From NCBI RefSeq assembly GCF_902498185.1, contig NZ_CABVIX010000013.1, positions 1-64,000 of the forward strand: a stretch of 64,000 nucleotides of DNA, read 5' to 3'. The position numbers and the translations under genes are program-made. The notes beneath the pieces were generated by a model. The model saw nothing but the letters and a program-made list of their open reading frames with translations. It was not told the origin of the DNA and searched no databases. Positions 9,001-16,792 of the stretch are shown here, one piece after another; within the stretch, counting starts at the first letter, position 1; each line of letters starts with the position of its first letter. The stretch is from Pseudomonas fluorescens (GTDB lineage: Bacteria; Pseudomonadota; Gammaproteobacteria; Pseudomonadales; Pseudomonadaceae).

Positions 9001-9838
9001 CCTGCCAGCATTGGCGCGTTTGATCTTCCAGCAGTGCCTGCACGACATCCGTGGCGGCGCCGCTGAGATGATGACGCAGGAAGCCCAGGTCAGCCGCCAC
9101 GCGCAAGCGGTCTCGATGCACGGCAATGGCTTGCTCGCGGACTTTGGCCTGGTTGATAGGCGACTCGAACAGGTGCTGCAGATGTGCCTGATAGCGTTGG
9201 CCGAGGTCCAGCTCGCGGCAGGTGATGGCGAAAGCCGCAGGATCCAAGGGCAGGGGTGTGACCTGGTAGGCCTCTGACTGCAGTACGATGGGGGCACCGG
9301 GCAGGTCAGGGCTTACGAATACCGTGCCCTTCACGCGCACAGGCTGCACGCTGATGTCGGTGTGCAACGCAATGGCACTGTGCTCCTCGAAGGTGGCGCC
9401 GTCCTCGAAGTTCTGCAAAGCGGCCTGCAGCAGGCGTTGCCGCTCATGGGTATTGAGGTAGACATTGCCCTGCCACTGCCAGGTTCTCTTGACGCGCAGC
9501 AGTTCGCTGTCGGCCAGCTGGGCGGTGAAACCGTGCTGTTGCAGCAGCGCCTGCTTGAGCAGCGGTTCGCAAAACTCGGCGATCTGTTGCAAGCCCCTGA
9601 GCGACCGGGCCAGGGCTTGCTGTGACCGTTGCAGCCGCAGTTGGCTGGCCAGTACCGCATCGCGCAGGTCTGGAGCGGCGTTGGCGAACCAATCGGCTTC
9701 GGCGCCGGGAAGGCCTTGCAACGGCAGATGACTGCGGCGCAGGTCTTGCCAGTGCTCGGGCGTCGCATGCTTTGCCCAGGCGGGCAGGCCCATCTGGATC
9801 AGGTGGTGATGCGGGTTTTCGGTGTCGGGGCTGGACAT
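6059..9838 (-). CDS. Large leucine-rich-repeat, dermonecrotic-toxin-like protein
   Basis: 1259-residue protein with no signal peptide. The N-terminal two thirds resemble the DUF6543/dermonecrotic-toxin region of Pseudomonas proteins, with hydrophobic stretches near residues 410-435 and 465-485 (FFIPAVGALLLAVTAYQLM, LALIGGLYLAGKAL). Residues about 980-1160 hold leucine-rich repeats (LRDLRLETADLAELELPD, LRVLDLSENPL, PTVLDLSDNQFVSLP). Many relatives continue into a NEL E3 ubiquitin-ligase domain with a catalytic Cys; here the protein ends about 100 residues after the repeats and contains no NEL-like Cys motif. It may be a natural short form or a truncated effector. A role as a toxin or host-directed effector is an inference from the family. 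Confidence 0.7.
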   Translation of the reverse strand: MSSPDTENPHHHLIQMGLPAWAKHATPEHWQDLRRSHLPLQGLPGAEADWFANAAPDLRDAVLASQLRLQRSQQALARSLRGLQQIAEFCEPLLKQALLQQHGFTAQLADSELLRVKRTWQWQGNVYLNTHERQRLLQAALQNFEDGATFEEHSAIALHTDISVQPVRVKGTVFVSPDLPGAPIVLQSEAYQVTPLPLDPAAFAITCRELDLGQRYQAHLQHLFESPINQAKVREQAIAVHRDRLRVAADLGFLRHHLSGAATDVVQALLEDQTRQCWQVSLFDIRLHDVLIIDAGHAGLLLYLPDQASALRQFANLAALTETLARDLLDEAWRTSFTAFVPLDRRTEFNRVLQQNLGGDLHLQRVSIEPGVFDVLQDDYLARLKGEARILAVPTAEADEQARTRRQAHWEHLGMDVLTLAGFFIPAVGALLLAVTAYQLMDEVYEGYQAWSIGDRELALRHCEAVGLNLALIGGLYLAGKALPTLLSSPLMESLDPVRLENASRRLWRADLAPYRSTRQLPADLAPDAAGRYLHEERYFIRMEGELYEQRLDTATGQWRVVHPQDPQAYQPALEHNGEGAWRGAHEQPQDWTYATLVRRLGTIVGEHDDAELEIAAQISGIDKARLQHIHLSNQPAPLLLRDTLDRLAANREAALAPAYRREEVFNRAYEGASAADPAVNRLRARYPRLSHSLASRFIDRLSAADLLAWDADHSLPPSLEAEVQILHGDLPMARAMEGLYLPTLANSDSERLVLACLERLPGWPAQLRLELRGASPQGPLLAKAGMGPAQSLRTVLKTPGGYEPHLGDRPAPAPEDPDLCRAILRALSSNERRALSLADEDAAALRVRLQQLAGESRGSLVKRLWGRKRSQAPGLSLRGGAPTDYPVSNLRSSFISRYRRLYPRAGDAEIEQVLRNWRRQLRAPEQELQRLEDRLRGLREHLALWSHGNARRLPAVQPLIDALRFNNVMALADGTQIQSLTLRDLRLETADLAELELPDAFDHVQVLNLGDNRHLDLLPPSFIQRFPGVRYLHLHNCRFDRLPSVLHPERAVWLDLQGNRVTWDANAQDALERFTNLRVLDLSENPLLQAPDLSQAQHLHSVFLSDCSLTELPRGLERMVAPTVLDLSDNQFVSLPDDLNLTLETGQAMRLESPWLSARVHNQIAAYHESQGVDLLVADTDYEELLDLADDDQWEIWMRLPLQYRRDLRAVIESDAYLNHLDQAHDQLWQRLRQMDTDPGFRARALAQPAERLLELAL

Positions 9839-9871
9839 GCTGATTGCTCCTGGATGAAGAGCGCACAGCAG

Positions 9872-9892
9872 GCGCCAGGCAAGGCCTGGCGC
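9872..9892 (-). terminator. Hairpin after the EPS operon's last gene
   Basis: GCGCCAGG and CCTGGCGC pair around a 5-base loop, 34 bases beyond the stop of the YdjC-like gene on the minus strand. There is no T-run after it, so it may only stabilise the mRNA end or act as a weak terminator before the LRR gene. Confidence 0.4.
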
Positions 9893-9925
9893 GGTGGTAC
9901 ATAAAGGTGGGTAACGGATTATTCG

Positions 9926-10687
9926 CTAGGCCAGTACGCCATACCCCACTCGCGGTACGCCGTTGAGCTGTTTCTCCACCAACGCTTTGAGCGATTCGCC
10001 GGTCTCCAGGTAGGCATCGCCAAAATCATGTCCACCCAGAGCACTTGGATGCGCGACCACTTCCAGCACGCCTTGCGCCGGTGCAAGGCCTGCACGGAGG
10101 TCGGCGGGGGTGCAGACATGGTCGGCTGTGGCACCGCTGAGCTGGCGCAGGCGCAGGTTGAGCAGGGTCTTGAACGCGCGCTTGAGCGGCCCGAGGTTGT
10201 GCCCGACGTTGCGCGCCAGGCGCACTGGCACGCCTTTGCCAGCGGCAAACCGGGCCACGACTTCGCCGATCGGCCAGATGTTGTGCACATGCTGGTGGGA
10301 GTCCAGATGGCTGGGCACGAGTCCGTTATCCAGGCACTGCTGCCACTGCGCTTGCAGCTCCTGCTCCACCGCCTGGCGTTCGCGCCGGGTCAGGCGCAGG
10401 GCGCTGCGCTTGATGCCCAGGGCGAACTCGCCGTTGGCCGCGCAGAAGCGCGGCTCGGCAAGGATCGCCTGGCTCAGCGGGCGGCCATAGGTAAGATTGA
10501 AATGCAGCCCGATCCGGCCCCGCAGCGCCGGCTGCTGGGCCAGCACGCAGGCACCGGGGAAGGCGGGCATGTTGGCCATGGCCGTCGCCGAGCTGATCAG
10601 CCCTGCCTGGAAGGCATGCAGGATCACGGCGTTGGTGTGGGCATTGAGGCCGAAATCGTCAGCGTTGACTATGACCTGGGATGGCAT
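9926..10687 (-). CDS. YdjC/ChbG-family carbohydrate deacetylase
   Basis: 253-residue cytoplasmic protein starting MPSQVIVNADDFGL. NADDFG and SHLDSHQHVH are the metal-binding Asp and His motifs of the YdjC/ChbG/HpnK family, which removes N-acetyl groups from sugars or small oligosaccharides. Last gene of the exopolysaccharide operon; its start lies 29 bases inside the preceding acyltransferase gene, which suggests translational coupling. In this setting it most likely trims an acetamido sugar in the polymer or its precursor. The exact substrate cannot be read from sequence. Confidence 0.85.
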   Translation of the reverse strand: MPSQVIVNADDFGLNAHTNAVILHAFQAGLISSATAMANMPAFPGACVLAQQPALRGRIGLHFNLTYGRPLSQAILAEPRFCAANGEFALGIKRSALRLTRRERQAVEQELQAQWQQCLDNGLVPSHLDSHQHVHNIWPIGEVVARFAAGKGVPVRLARNVGHNLGPLKRAFKTLLNLRLRQLSGATADHVCTPADLRAGLAPAQGVLEVVAHPSALGGHDFGDAYLETGESLKALVEKQLNGVPRVGYGVLA

Positions 10688-11831
10688 CCGGACGTTCCTG
10701 TGCAGGGAGTGAAGGGGTGACTTCTGGGGCGCTCTCGCGGCGCTTGTGCAGATGGGGCTTGAGCCAGCGCCAGCAGCGCAGGGCGAGCCCGAGAGCCACG
10801 CCGTCGGGGCGCCAGCTGTAGTAGCTCAGGCGCGATTGCTCGAGGTGCTCGGTCATCCGCTCGTGCAGCTGGTGGCTCGAGTTTTCAAGACTCACCCGCG
10901 AGGCATCGATCCAGCGCCAGCCCTCGTCCAGCCCCCAGTGAATCCACTCTTCGAGCAGTACACGGCCACTGCCCAGGTCCGCGTGCTTGGGCTCGAAGGC
11001 CAGGTTGTAGTCATAGACCCGGCCGCGCTCGACCAGGCCCAGGCGGTAGCTGATGCAGCGCCCTTCGAGTTCCAGCAGCACGAAGTACAACGAACCTTCG
11101 GCAGCCAGTGCCGTGAAGGCCTGGTACATCCATTGCACGCGTTGCTCGCCCGAGAATATGCCGACATCGTCATCGCCTTTCCAGCTCGCAGCCTCGACGG
11201 CGCTCACCGCGTCAAGCAGCGAGCGGACGTTCTCCGGCGTGGCCTGAACACGACGGATCAGTGCGCCGCAGTTGGCGATGCGCTTGCGCGCGCGGCGCAG
11301 CTTGTAGCGGGGATCGCCGCTGACTTCCTGACGGTCATGGTCGCTGATGCGATGCACCGGCACCTTGCAGGTCAGGCGCTGTTCATGGGTGGAGCTCTGG
11401 TGGGCCCAGGTCGCCAGCCAGCCGCCCGCGTCGCACTCTTGCTGCGGCACTTCGTTCAGTTGCAGCACGGCGTGCGGCAGCCGTTTGCGGATGGCGTGCA
11501 GGACCAGGTCGGCATCGGTGTCGGGCAGGTCGATGAGCAGCGCGATGCGGTCGCTCAGCGGATAGCCCAGATGGCGCACTACCGGCAGGCGCAGGGGCCC
11601 GAACGCCTCACGCTGGCGCACCAGTGGCAGGCACAGGCACAGCCGGCCCTGCTCGCGGCCCAGCAGCACTTGCAGGCGTTGCCCCGGGAGCAGTGCTTCT
11701 TCGGCGGCGCGCAGCCAGCCAAGATGGTTGAAGGGCGTGCTGCCGGCCACGCGGCGGCGCAGTTGTTCATACTCGGTGGCCGGGAAGTCATCGGCCAGGA
11801 GCGAGTCACACCAGGTAAGTTTCAGACTCAT
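10659..11831 (-). CDS. FemAB/CelD-like GNAT acyltransferase
   Basis: 390-residue cytoplasmic protein. A GNAT-type C-terminal half includes YFVLLELEGRCISYRLGLVE and YDYNLAFEPKHADLGSGRVLLEEW, typical of the BioF2-like/CelD (GNAT_6) acyltransferases often found in cellulose and exopolysaccharide clusters. It probably transfers an acyl or aminoacyl group to a polysaccharide precursor. It starts 3 bases after the preceding GNAT gene's stop and overlaps the next gene. Function is inferred from family and context. Confidence 0.75.
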   Translation of the reverse strand: MSLKLTWCDSLLADDFPATEYEQLRRRVAGSTPFNHLGWLRAAEEALLPGQRLQVLLGREQGRLCLCLPLVRQREAFGPLRLPVVRHLGYPLSDRIALLIDLPDTDADLVLHAIRKRLPHAVLQLNEVPQQECDAGGWLATWAHQSSTHEQRLTCKVPVHRISDHDRQEVSGDPRYKLRRARKRIANCGALIRRVQATPENVRSLLDAVSAVEAASWKGDDDVGIFSGEQRVQWMYQAFTALAAEGSLYFVLLELEGRCISYRLGLVERGRVYDYNLAFEPKHADLGSGRVLLEEWIHWGLDEGWRWIDASRVSLENSSHQLHERMTEHLEQSRLSYYSWRPDGVALGLALRCWRWLKPHLHKRRESAPEVTPSLPAQERPDAIPGHSQR

Positions 11832-11834
11832 GGC

Positions 11835-12524
11835 TCAGGACACCGTGGCAGTGGATGCGTGGGGTTCGGGTTTACGCAAGGCTTCAAGCCGCGAGCCGCT
11901 GTAGCGCGTTTCGCGGAAAAACTTCCATCGACCAAAAAGGCAATAAACATTCATGATTCGTCCTTGCTCCGTGTAGCCAGTGCGCACATGCAGCTTCAGC
12001 GCTGGGATGTTGTCGTTCTCGCAGACATCAACCACTTTCACGCAGCCCTGTGGCCTCATCAGCTTCCACAGCTCAAGCTGCATGTCTATTGCCAGGTTCG
12101 TGCCCCAGTACCGGCGGGCGACTTCCCCTCCAAACTCGAAAAACTCGCCAGCCCCGACGGGAAACCAGCAACCGTAGTAATGATGGTCGTGATAATGGCG
12201 GGTGCTGCCCCAGATGAACGCCACCACATCATTGGACTCATCCACAAGCATTATCCCTGTGTAGCCTTCGGCAGCCAGGTCGCGCATGGTCTCCACCTTG
12301 CCCGGAAAGTGCCGGGTGAAGGCCTTGACATTGTTGACCGTGATCTTTTCAACCCGCACAACCGGCGACGGTTTGAGCTTGTTGGGTGCGACGGGGGTGA
12401 TCAGATCACGTTCCAGCCACAATAGTTCCAAATGGTAGAACACAAATCGCTTGAAGCCAGCTTTCAGTGTGCTGCGCAATCCTTTGCGTTTGATCCGGTC
12501 CTGAACTTTGGCCAAAAAACTCAT
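11835..12524 (-). CDS. GNAT-family acetyltransferase
   Basis: 229-residue protein with a basic amphipathic N-terminus (FLAKVQDRIKRKGLRSTLK) that could lie on the membrane. The central region (TGIMLVDESNDVVAFIWGS) and NDNIPALKLHVRTGYTEQGR resemble the GNAT fold with its late helix for acetyl-CoA. Within the exopolysaccharide operon it most likely acetylates a sugar or lipid-linked intermediate. A clear ribosome site (GGAGGC) precedes ATG 12524. The acceptor is unknown. Confidence 0.7.
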   Translation of the reverse strand: MSFLAKVQDRIKRKGLRSTLKAGFKRFVFYHLELLWLERDLITPVAPNKLKPSPVVRVEKITVNNVKAFTRHFPGKVETMRDLAAEGYTGIMLVDESNDVVAFIWGSTRHYHDHHYYGCWFPVGAGEFFEFGGEVARRYWGTNLAIDMQLELWKLMRPQGCVKVVDVCENDNIPALKLHVRTGYTEQGRIMNVYCLFGRWKFFRETRYSGSRLEALRKPEPHASTATVS

Positions 12525-12558
12525 GGTGCCTCCTGTTTTTGGCAGGTCGTGGTGCGTC

Positions 12559-14478
12559 TCATGACGCGCTCCAGGTCAGGGCAAAGAGGGTTTGCCCCGG
12601 CAGTTGAAAACGGATTCTTCCTTTCTCGCAGGCAAAATCGCCGCGCCGGGGCTGGTTGTCAGGTCCGAACAATTCAAGCTCACCGCTGGGGCAGCCCTCC
12701 AGGGCCAGGTTCACTTGCTGTACACGCTCTGCCTTGTTGACGCCCAGCAGGCTGCGCTGGGCGCCGCGGGCCATGGCCAGGGCGTCGACTTCGAAGGCGT
12801 CGTTGTCCAGGGCCAGCACCTGGTCCAGCCAGTGGCGCTGGATGAACTGCTGGGCCAGGCCCACCGGCTTGAGCTCGAAGCGGTCGATGCCCTGCATGCG
12901 GATCATGCCCTTGGGCCATTCGGGCTCGTCGGCCACGTGGAACCAGTTGAGCATGTCGAGCAGGCCGTCGCTTGAAGCATTGATGACCACCGAGGCCCAC
13001 CAGAGCCCGGCGTAGTGCGTGTTCTGGTCGTAGGGGCTCAGGCTCGAGCCGCTGGACATGTTGGTCTGGTCGAGCAGCAATGCCTTGCGGGGGCGGCCCT
13101 GGGCGTCCAGGCCAACCAGTTGCGCCGCCTGGCGCACGCTGTCGCGGTAGCTGCGCGTGGCAAGCAGGTCGCGGACCATCCATTCATGCCAGGCGAGGGC
13201 GTCGATCTCCCCGTCATGTTCCTTGAGCAGGCGCTTCGCCCAGTCGATCCCCCGGCGCGTCTCGCTGTCCTCCTTGAAGGGGCCGTTGACCAGGCGCGAA
13301 GAGGCGGGCATGGCGATGCGCACCCCGGCTTCCCGGGCGCCGGGATAGGCCTGCACCCGGGCCGTCATGGCCTTGAAGAAATCGCGGTAGGTGGCGTAGT
13401 CGGGGTAGTTGAGGTTGGGCTCGTCGGCGAACGCCAGGTAATGCACCGCCTTGCCTTGCAGCGCAGCGGTGGCGGCGAGCCAGGCGTCCAGGCCAGCGTG
13501 GGTGGTCTTGTCATCGGCAAGGTCCGCGCGCCGGCCAGTGCCCGCCAGCAGCGTGATGTCCTGGCGAATGGCGAAACGGTCCTGATAGAGGCGGCGCCAG
13601 GCGTCCTCGTAGTTGGGTTTGCGCTGCATCACGTCCATCAGGCTGTAGAAGCCGGCCGCCTTCGGTGCCAGGGCCTCCAGTGCAGGGAAGCTCGACGGCG
13701 GGGGCAGCACGTAGGGCAGCGCCACGCCAAGGTCGGGAGTGCGCCCCAACACTTGGGTACCGGGCTTGAGCATTACCTGGCCGGCGGCGCTGGGAAGCGG
13801 GGCAAGCTGGTCGGCGCGCAGGGCGAACAGGTTGGCGGTGCCATCGAGCCAGAAAGCGGCCTTGCCGCGGCCTTGAAGGCTCAGGCGCCAGGTCTCGTCA
13901 CGGGTGCTCGGCGGCAGCGCCAGTTGATCATACTGCCAGTAGCCGCGGTAGGGCTTGAGTGAGAGCTGCAGTTGCTGGCCGTCGCTCAGGCGCTCGGCCT
14001 GCAGGCCACGCACGCCTCCGTGATGCTTGCCGGCCAGGATCGCCTGCTCGCCGGCAGCCACGCGGAAATACAGTTCTGTCCGCGGGCCGACTTCAGCGCT
14101 GAAGTGCACCTTGGCCGGGGCAAACAGCGACCGGGTGCTGTCGCTGTGATTGATGCGATAACGGCGAAAACTGTAGCCCGGAATCTCCAGGCGGTAGGGA
14201 CTGGTGCTGGCCGCCAGCGGCCACTGCTGCTCGCCGCGGGTCTCGCTGGGGGCGATGGGCCGGTCGGCTTGCAGGCGGCCACGGCCGTCGAGCAGGTAGA
14301 TGTGCTCGGCGTTGGCCTGCGCCTGCCAGGCTGGCAACCACTGAATGCGCAGGTTGTCCTGCTTGCCGGGCACCAGGTACAGGCTGCCGTCGCGGATGTC
14401 ACCCCATTCCAGATTGGCGGCCTGGGCCGCAGGGGCCAAGGGCATGAGCAGTGCGACTATCAATAGCAAGCGTTTCAT
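12559..14478 (-). CDS. Secreted glycoside-hydrolase-like protein of EPS operon
   Basis: 639 residues from ATG 14478 (GGAGG 6 bases upstream), overlapping the flippase stop by 4 bases. It begins with a Sec signal peptide (MKRLLLIVALLMPLAPAAQA). Residues 40-240 look like a beta-sandwich region; residues 270-560 look like a TIM-barrel hydrolase, with AFADEPNLNYPDY and DALAWHEWM offering acidic residues of the sort used by clan-A glycosidases. Several EPS operons encode such a hydrolase to trim or release polymer in the periplasm. I cannot assign a GH family, and catalytic residues are only candidates. A longer reading upstream is a shadow of the flippase gene. Confidence 0.7.
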   Translation of the reverse strand: MKRLLLIVALLMPLAPAAQAANLEWGDIRDGSLYLVPGKQDNLRIQWLPAWQAQANAEHIYLLDGRGRLQADRPIAPSETRGEQQWPLAASTSPYRLEIPGYSFRRYRINHSDSTRSLFAPAKVHFSAEVGPRTELYFRVAAGEQAILAGKHHGGVRGLQAERLSDGQQLQLSLKPYRGYWQYDQLALPPSTRDETWRLSLQGRGKAAFWLDGTANLFALRADQLAPLPSAAGQVMLKPGTQVLGRTPDLGVALPYVLPPPSSFPALEALAPKAAGFYSLMDVMQRKPNYEDAWRRLYQDRFAIRQDITLLAGTGRRADLADDKTTHAGLDAWLAATAALQGKAVHYLAFADEPNLNYPDYATYRDFFKAMTARVQAYPGAREAGVRIAMPASSRLVNGPFKEDSETRRGIDWAKRLLKEHDGEIDALAWHEWMVRDLLATRSYRDSVRQAAQLVGLDAQGRPRKALLLDQTNMSSGSSLSPYDQNTHYAGLWWASVVINASSDGLLDMLNWFHVADEPEWPKGMIRMQGIDRFELKPVGLAQQFIQRHWLDQVLALDNDAFEVDALAMARGAQRSLLGVNKAERVQQVNLALEGCPSGELELFGPDNQPRRGDFACEKGRIRFQLPGQTLFALTWSAS

Positions 14479-15776
14479 GCTGGCCTCCGTTGCAGCATTT
14501 GGCGCAGCGGAGCGAAGTCGCTGGGCAAGATGATCAGGGTGTGCAGCAGCGGCACGCCGCTCAGCCGGCAGTACAGCACCAGCATGGCGATGGTCACCGC
14601 CAGGTACGCGACCGACGAGGACACCGCGGCGCCGACGATGCCCCACTGAGGGATCAGCACGATATTGAGCCCTACGCTCAGCAGTGCTGCACCGCCCATC
14701 ATCAACGACACGGTGCCGGGACGGTTCTTGCCGAGCAGGTCCAGGCGCAGGATGCTCGCGTAGCAAAGCCCCAGCAGGCCGGGCAGCAAGGCCAGCAAAG
14801 CCAGGTAGGCGGGCTGGTACTCGGCACCGAACAGGGTGACGATCAGCCATTCGCCGATGAGCGCCATGCTCACGCAGGCGCCGAGCATCACCGTCGCGGT
14901 CAGGCGCAGGGCCAGCGGGGTGATCTTGTCCATGCCGGCATCCTGTTGCAGCAGCCGCTTCATCAGGGGCGTGGTCACAGCCTCGGGCACGATCAACAGC
15001 AGTTCGGCGGCGGCGCTGGCCATGGCGTAATGCCCCAGCGCGGTACTGCCCAGCATGGCGCCGATGAACAGGTAGTCCGAGCGCAGGATCAGTTGCTGGA
15101 ACAGCAGGTCGGGATGGCTCTTGGCGCTGTAGCTCAGCAGTTCGCGCTGGCCGCTGCGGTCCCAGCAGAGCCCGATCGAATGCTGGCGGCCCAGCCACCA
15201 CAGGCCCAGCGTCACCACCACGGCGATACCCGCCAGCCAGCTGATCAGCGCGGCCTCGAGCGCCTGGTCGCGCCACATCCAGTACAGCCCGAGAAACAGC
15301 AGCAGCGGCGCCAGCGACTCGGCCAGGCGCAAGGCGTTGAAGGGGCCGACCCCGCCGCTGGCGTTGTGCAGTGTCAGCAGGCCGCTCTTGAGCACGGTCA
15401 TCGGCACGGCCAGCAGCAGCAGCCAGGCCAGCAGGCCCAGTTGCAGGGTGATCTCCAGTTGGGCGCCAAACTCGCGCACCATGAAGACACAGATCAGGGT
15501 CAACACCGCCGCCAGCGCACATCCGTAGACCAGCACCTGGGTCAGCAGCAGGCCCATTGGACGCTGCTTGGCGGCCTGAAAGCCCACAGCGGTATTCAGG
15601 CCGCCACTGGTCGCTGCACTGATCAGGTCGGGGAGGGTACTGAGCAGCGCGAACAAACCGCGTTCGCTAGGACCGAGGATGCGCGCCAGCAGCACGTTGC
15701 GCAGCAGGCGCAGGGCGATCATCGCAAGCTTGGTCCCCATGCTGAGCACCAGGTGGCGCCTGTAACTGCTGCTCAT
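14475..15776 (-). CDS. Wzx-type polysaccharide flippase (MOP superfamily)
   Basis: 433-residue integral membrane protein with about 12 hydrophobic helices and few soluble loops. The opening SSYRRHLVLSMGTKLAMIAL and RNVLLARILGPSERGLFALL match the polysaccharide biosynthesis/MATE-like flippases, which move undecaprenyl-linked repeat units to the periplasmic face. It overlaps both neighbours by 4 bases (ATGA), so it is translated as part of the EPS operon. With the polymerase and the Wzz/Wza pair it marks the cluster as Wzx/Wzy-dependent. Confidence 0.9.
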   Translation of the reverse strand: MSSSYRRHLVLSMGTKLAMIALRLLRNVLLARILGPSERGLFALLSTLPDLISAATSGGLNTAVGFQAAKQRPMGLLLTQVLVYGCALAAVLTLICVFMVREFGAQLEITLQLGLLAWLLLLAVPMTVLKSGLLTLHNASGGVGPFNALRLAESLAPLLLFLGLYWMWRDQALEAALISWLAGIAVVVTLGLWWLGRQHSIGLCWDRSGQRELLSYSAKSHPDLLFQQLILRSDYLFIGAMLGSTALGHYAMASAAAELLLIVPEAVTTPLMKRLLQQDAGMDKITPLALRLTATVMLGACVSMALIGEWLIVTLFGAEYQPAYLALLALLPGLLGLCYASILRLDLLGKNRPGTVSLMMGGAALLSVGLNIVLIPQWGIVGAAVSSSVAYLAVTIAMLVLYCRLSGVPLLHTLIILPSDFAPLRQMLQRRPA

Positions 15777-16789
15777 GCCCGGCCTCCACGGCTGATGCGC
15801 CAGGCCAGCAGCGAGGGACGGCTGGCGTTGCGTTGGCTCACGCCGATCCGCGGCAAGGCCAGGGGGTCGTCATGCGCCTGGCAGATCCCCGCGCGGGTGC
15901 TCAGAGCGTAGGGATAGCGATGCGCGGCCAGGCGCGCGCGCACCCGGTCGTCATGATCGCCGTTGGGGTAGCAGTACACCGGCAACGGTTGGCGGCAGCC
16001 CTGCTCGAGGGCCTGGTGACTGCGCCGCAGTTCGTCATCCAGGCGCTGGTCATCCAGCCCCGGCAGCAGGGCATGGCTGGCGCCGTGGGGGCCAAAGCTG
16101 ATCAGGCCGGAGTCTTCCAGTTCGCGGACCTGTTGCCAGTCCAGGGCCTGCGGCAGCGATTCCGCCGGGCAGGTGTCGGTCAGCATGTGCAAGGCTTGCG
16201 GGCTGAGGGTCTTCAGGCTTTGCAGGTAGTGCGCCAGCGCCAGGCTGCAATCGGCCGGCTGGCTATTCATGAAATAGGCTGCAGGCAACGGCCGGCCGAT
16301 CTTGCGCAACTGCTCGATGAGCTGATGCCGCGCGCCTTCGCCGTATGTGCCCCACAAGGTCTCGCCCAGGCTCTCCCACCAGAACCGCTGGCGGCTGCCG
16401 ATGAAGTCAGTGGACAGGAAGATGCTCGCGGGCACCTTGTGACGCTGCAGCAGCGGAAAGGCATTGACGGCATTGTCGCGCCAGCCGTCGTCGAACGTCA
16501 GCGCGACCTTCGGCCGGCCGCTGCCACGTGGTTTCTCGTGGGCGTCGAGCAGGTCCATGAGGCTGACGCAGTCGAAATGCTTCGGCAGCCAGCGCAGCAG
16601 TCCCTCGAAGGCCTTCGGGCCGATGCACAGCTCGTTGCGATGGGGCAGGGCTGCGCTGGCGTCGTCGGCCAGAACCCGGTGCAGCATCAGGATGACTCCA
16701 GCCCCGCGCAGTTGCGACCGCCCCTTCGGGGACATGAAGTACAACCAACCGCTGGCCTGCTTGATACGTGTCTTGATCGGCATATCCAT
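15773..16789 (-). CDS. Polysaccharide deacetylase (NodB-like, CE4)
   Basis: 338 residues. VILMLHRVL and KVALTFDDGWRDNAVNAFPL are the first two NodB/CE4 motifs, including the catalytic Asp and metal-binding Asp; YCYPNGDHDDRVR resembles motif 3. These metal enzymes remove N-acetyl groups from polysaccharides or lipid-linked sugars. No signal peptide is seen, so a cytoplasmic lipid-linked substrate is likely. Together with the YdjC gene it suggests that the polymer has an amino sugar that is deacetylated. Starts 3 bases after the glycosyltransferase stop. Confidence 0.85.
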   Translation of the reverse strand: MDMPIKTRIKQASGWLYFMSPKGRSQLRGAGVILMLHRVLADDASAALPHRNELCIGPKAFEGLLRWLPKHFDCVSLMDLLDAHEKPRGSGRPKVALTFDDGWRDNAVNAFPLLQRHKVPASIFLSTDFIGSRQRFWWESLGETLWGTYGEGARHQLIEQLRKIGRPLPAAYFMNSQPADCSLALAHYLQSLKTLSPQALHMLTDTCPAESLPQALDWQQVRELEDSGLISFGPHGASHALLPGLDDQRLDDELRRSHQALEQGCRQPLPVYCYPNGDHDDRVRARLAAHRYPYALSTRAGICQAHDDPLALPRIGVSQRNASRPSLLAWRISRGGRA

Positions 16790-16792
16790 CGC

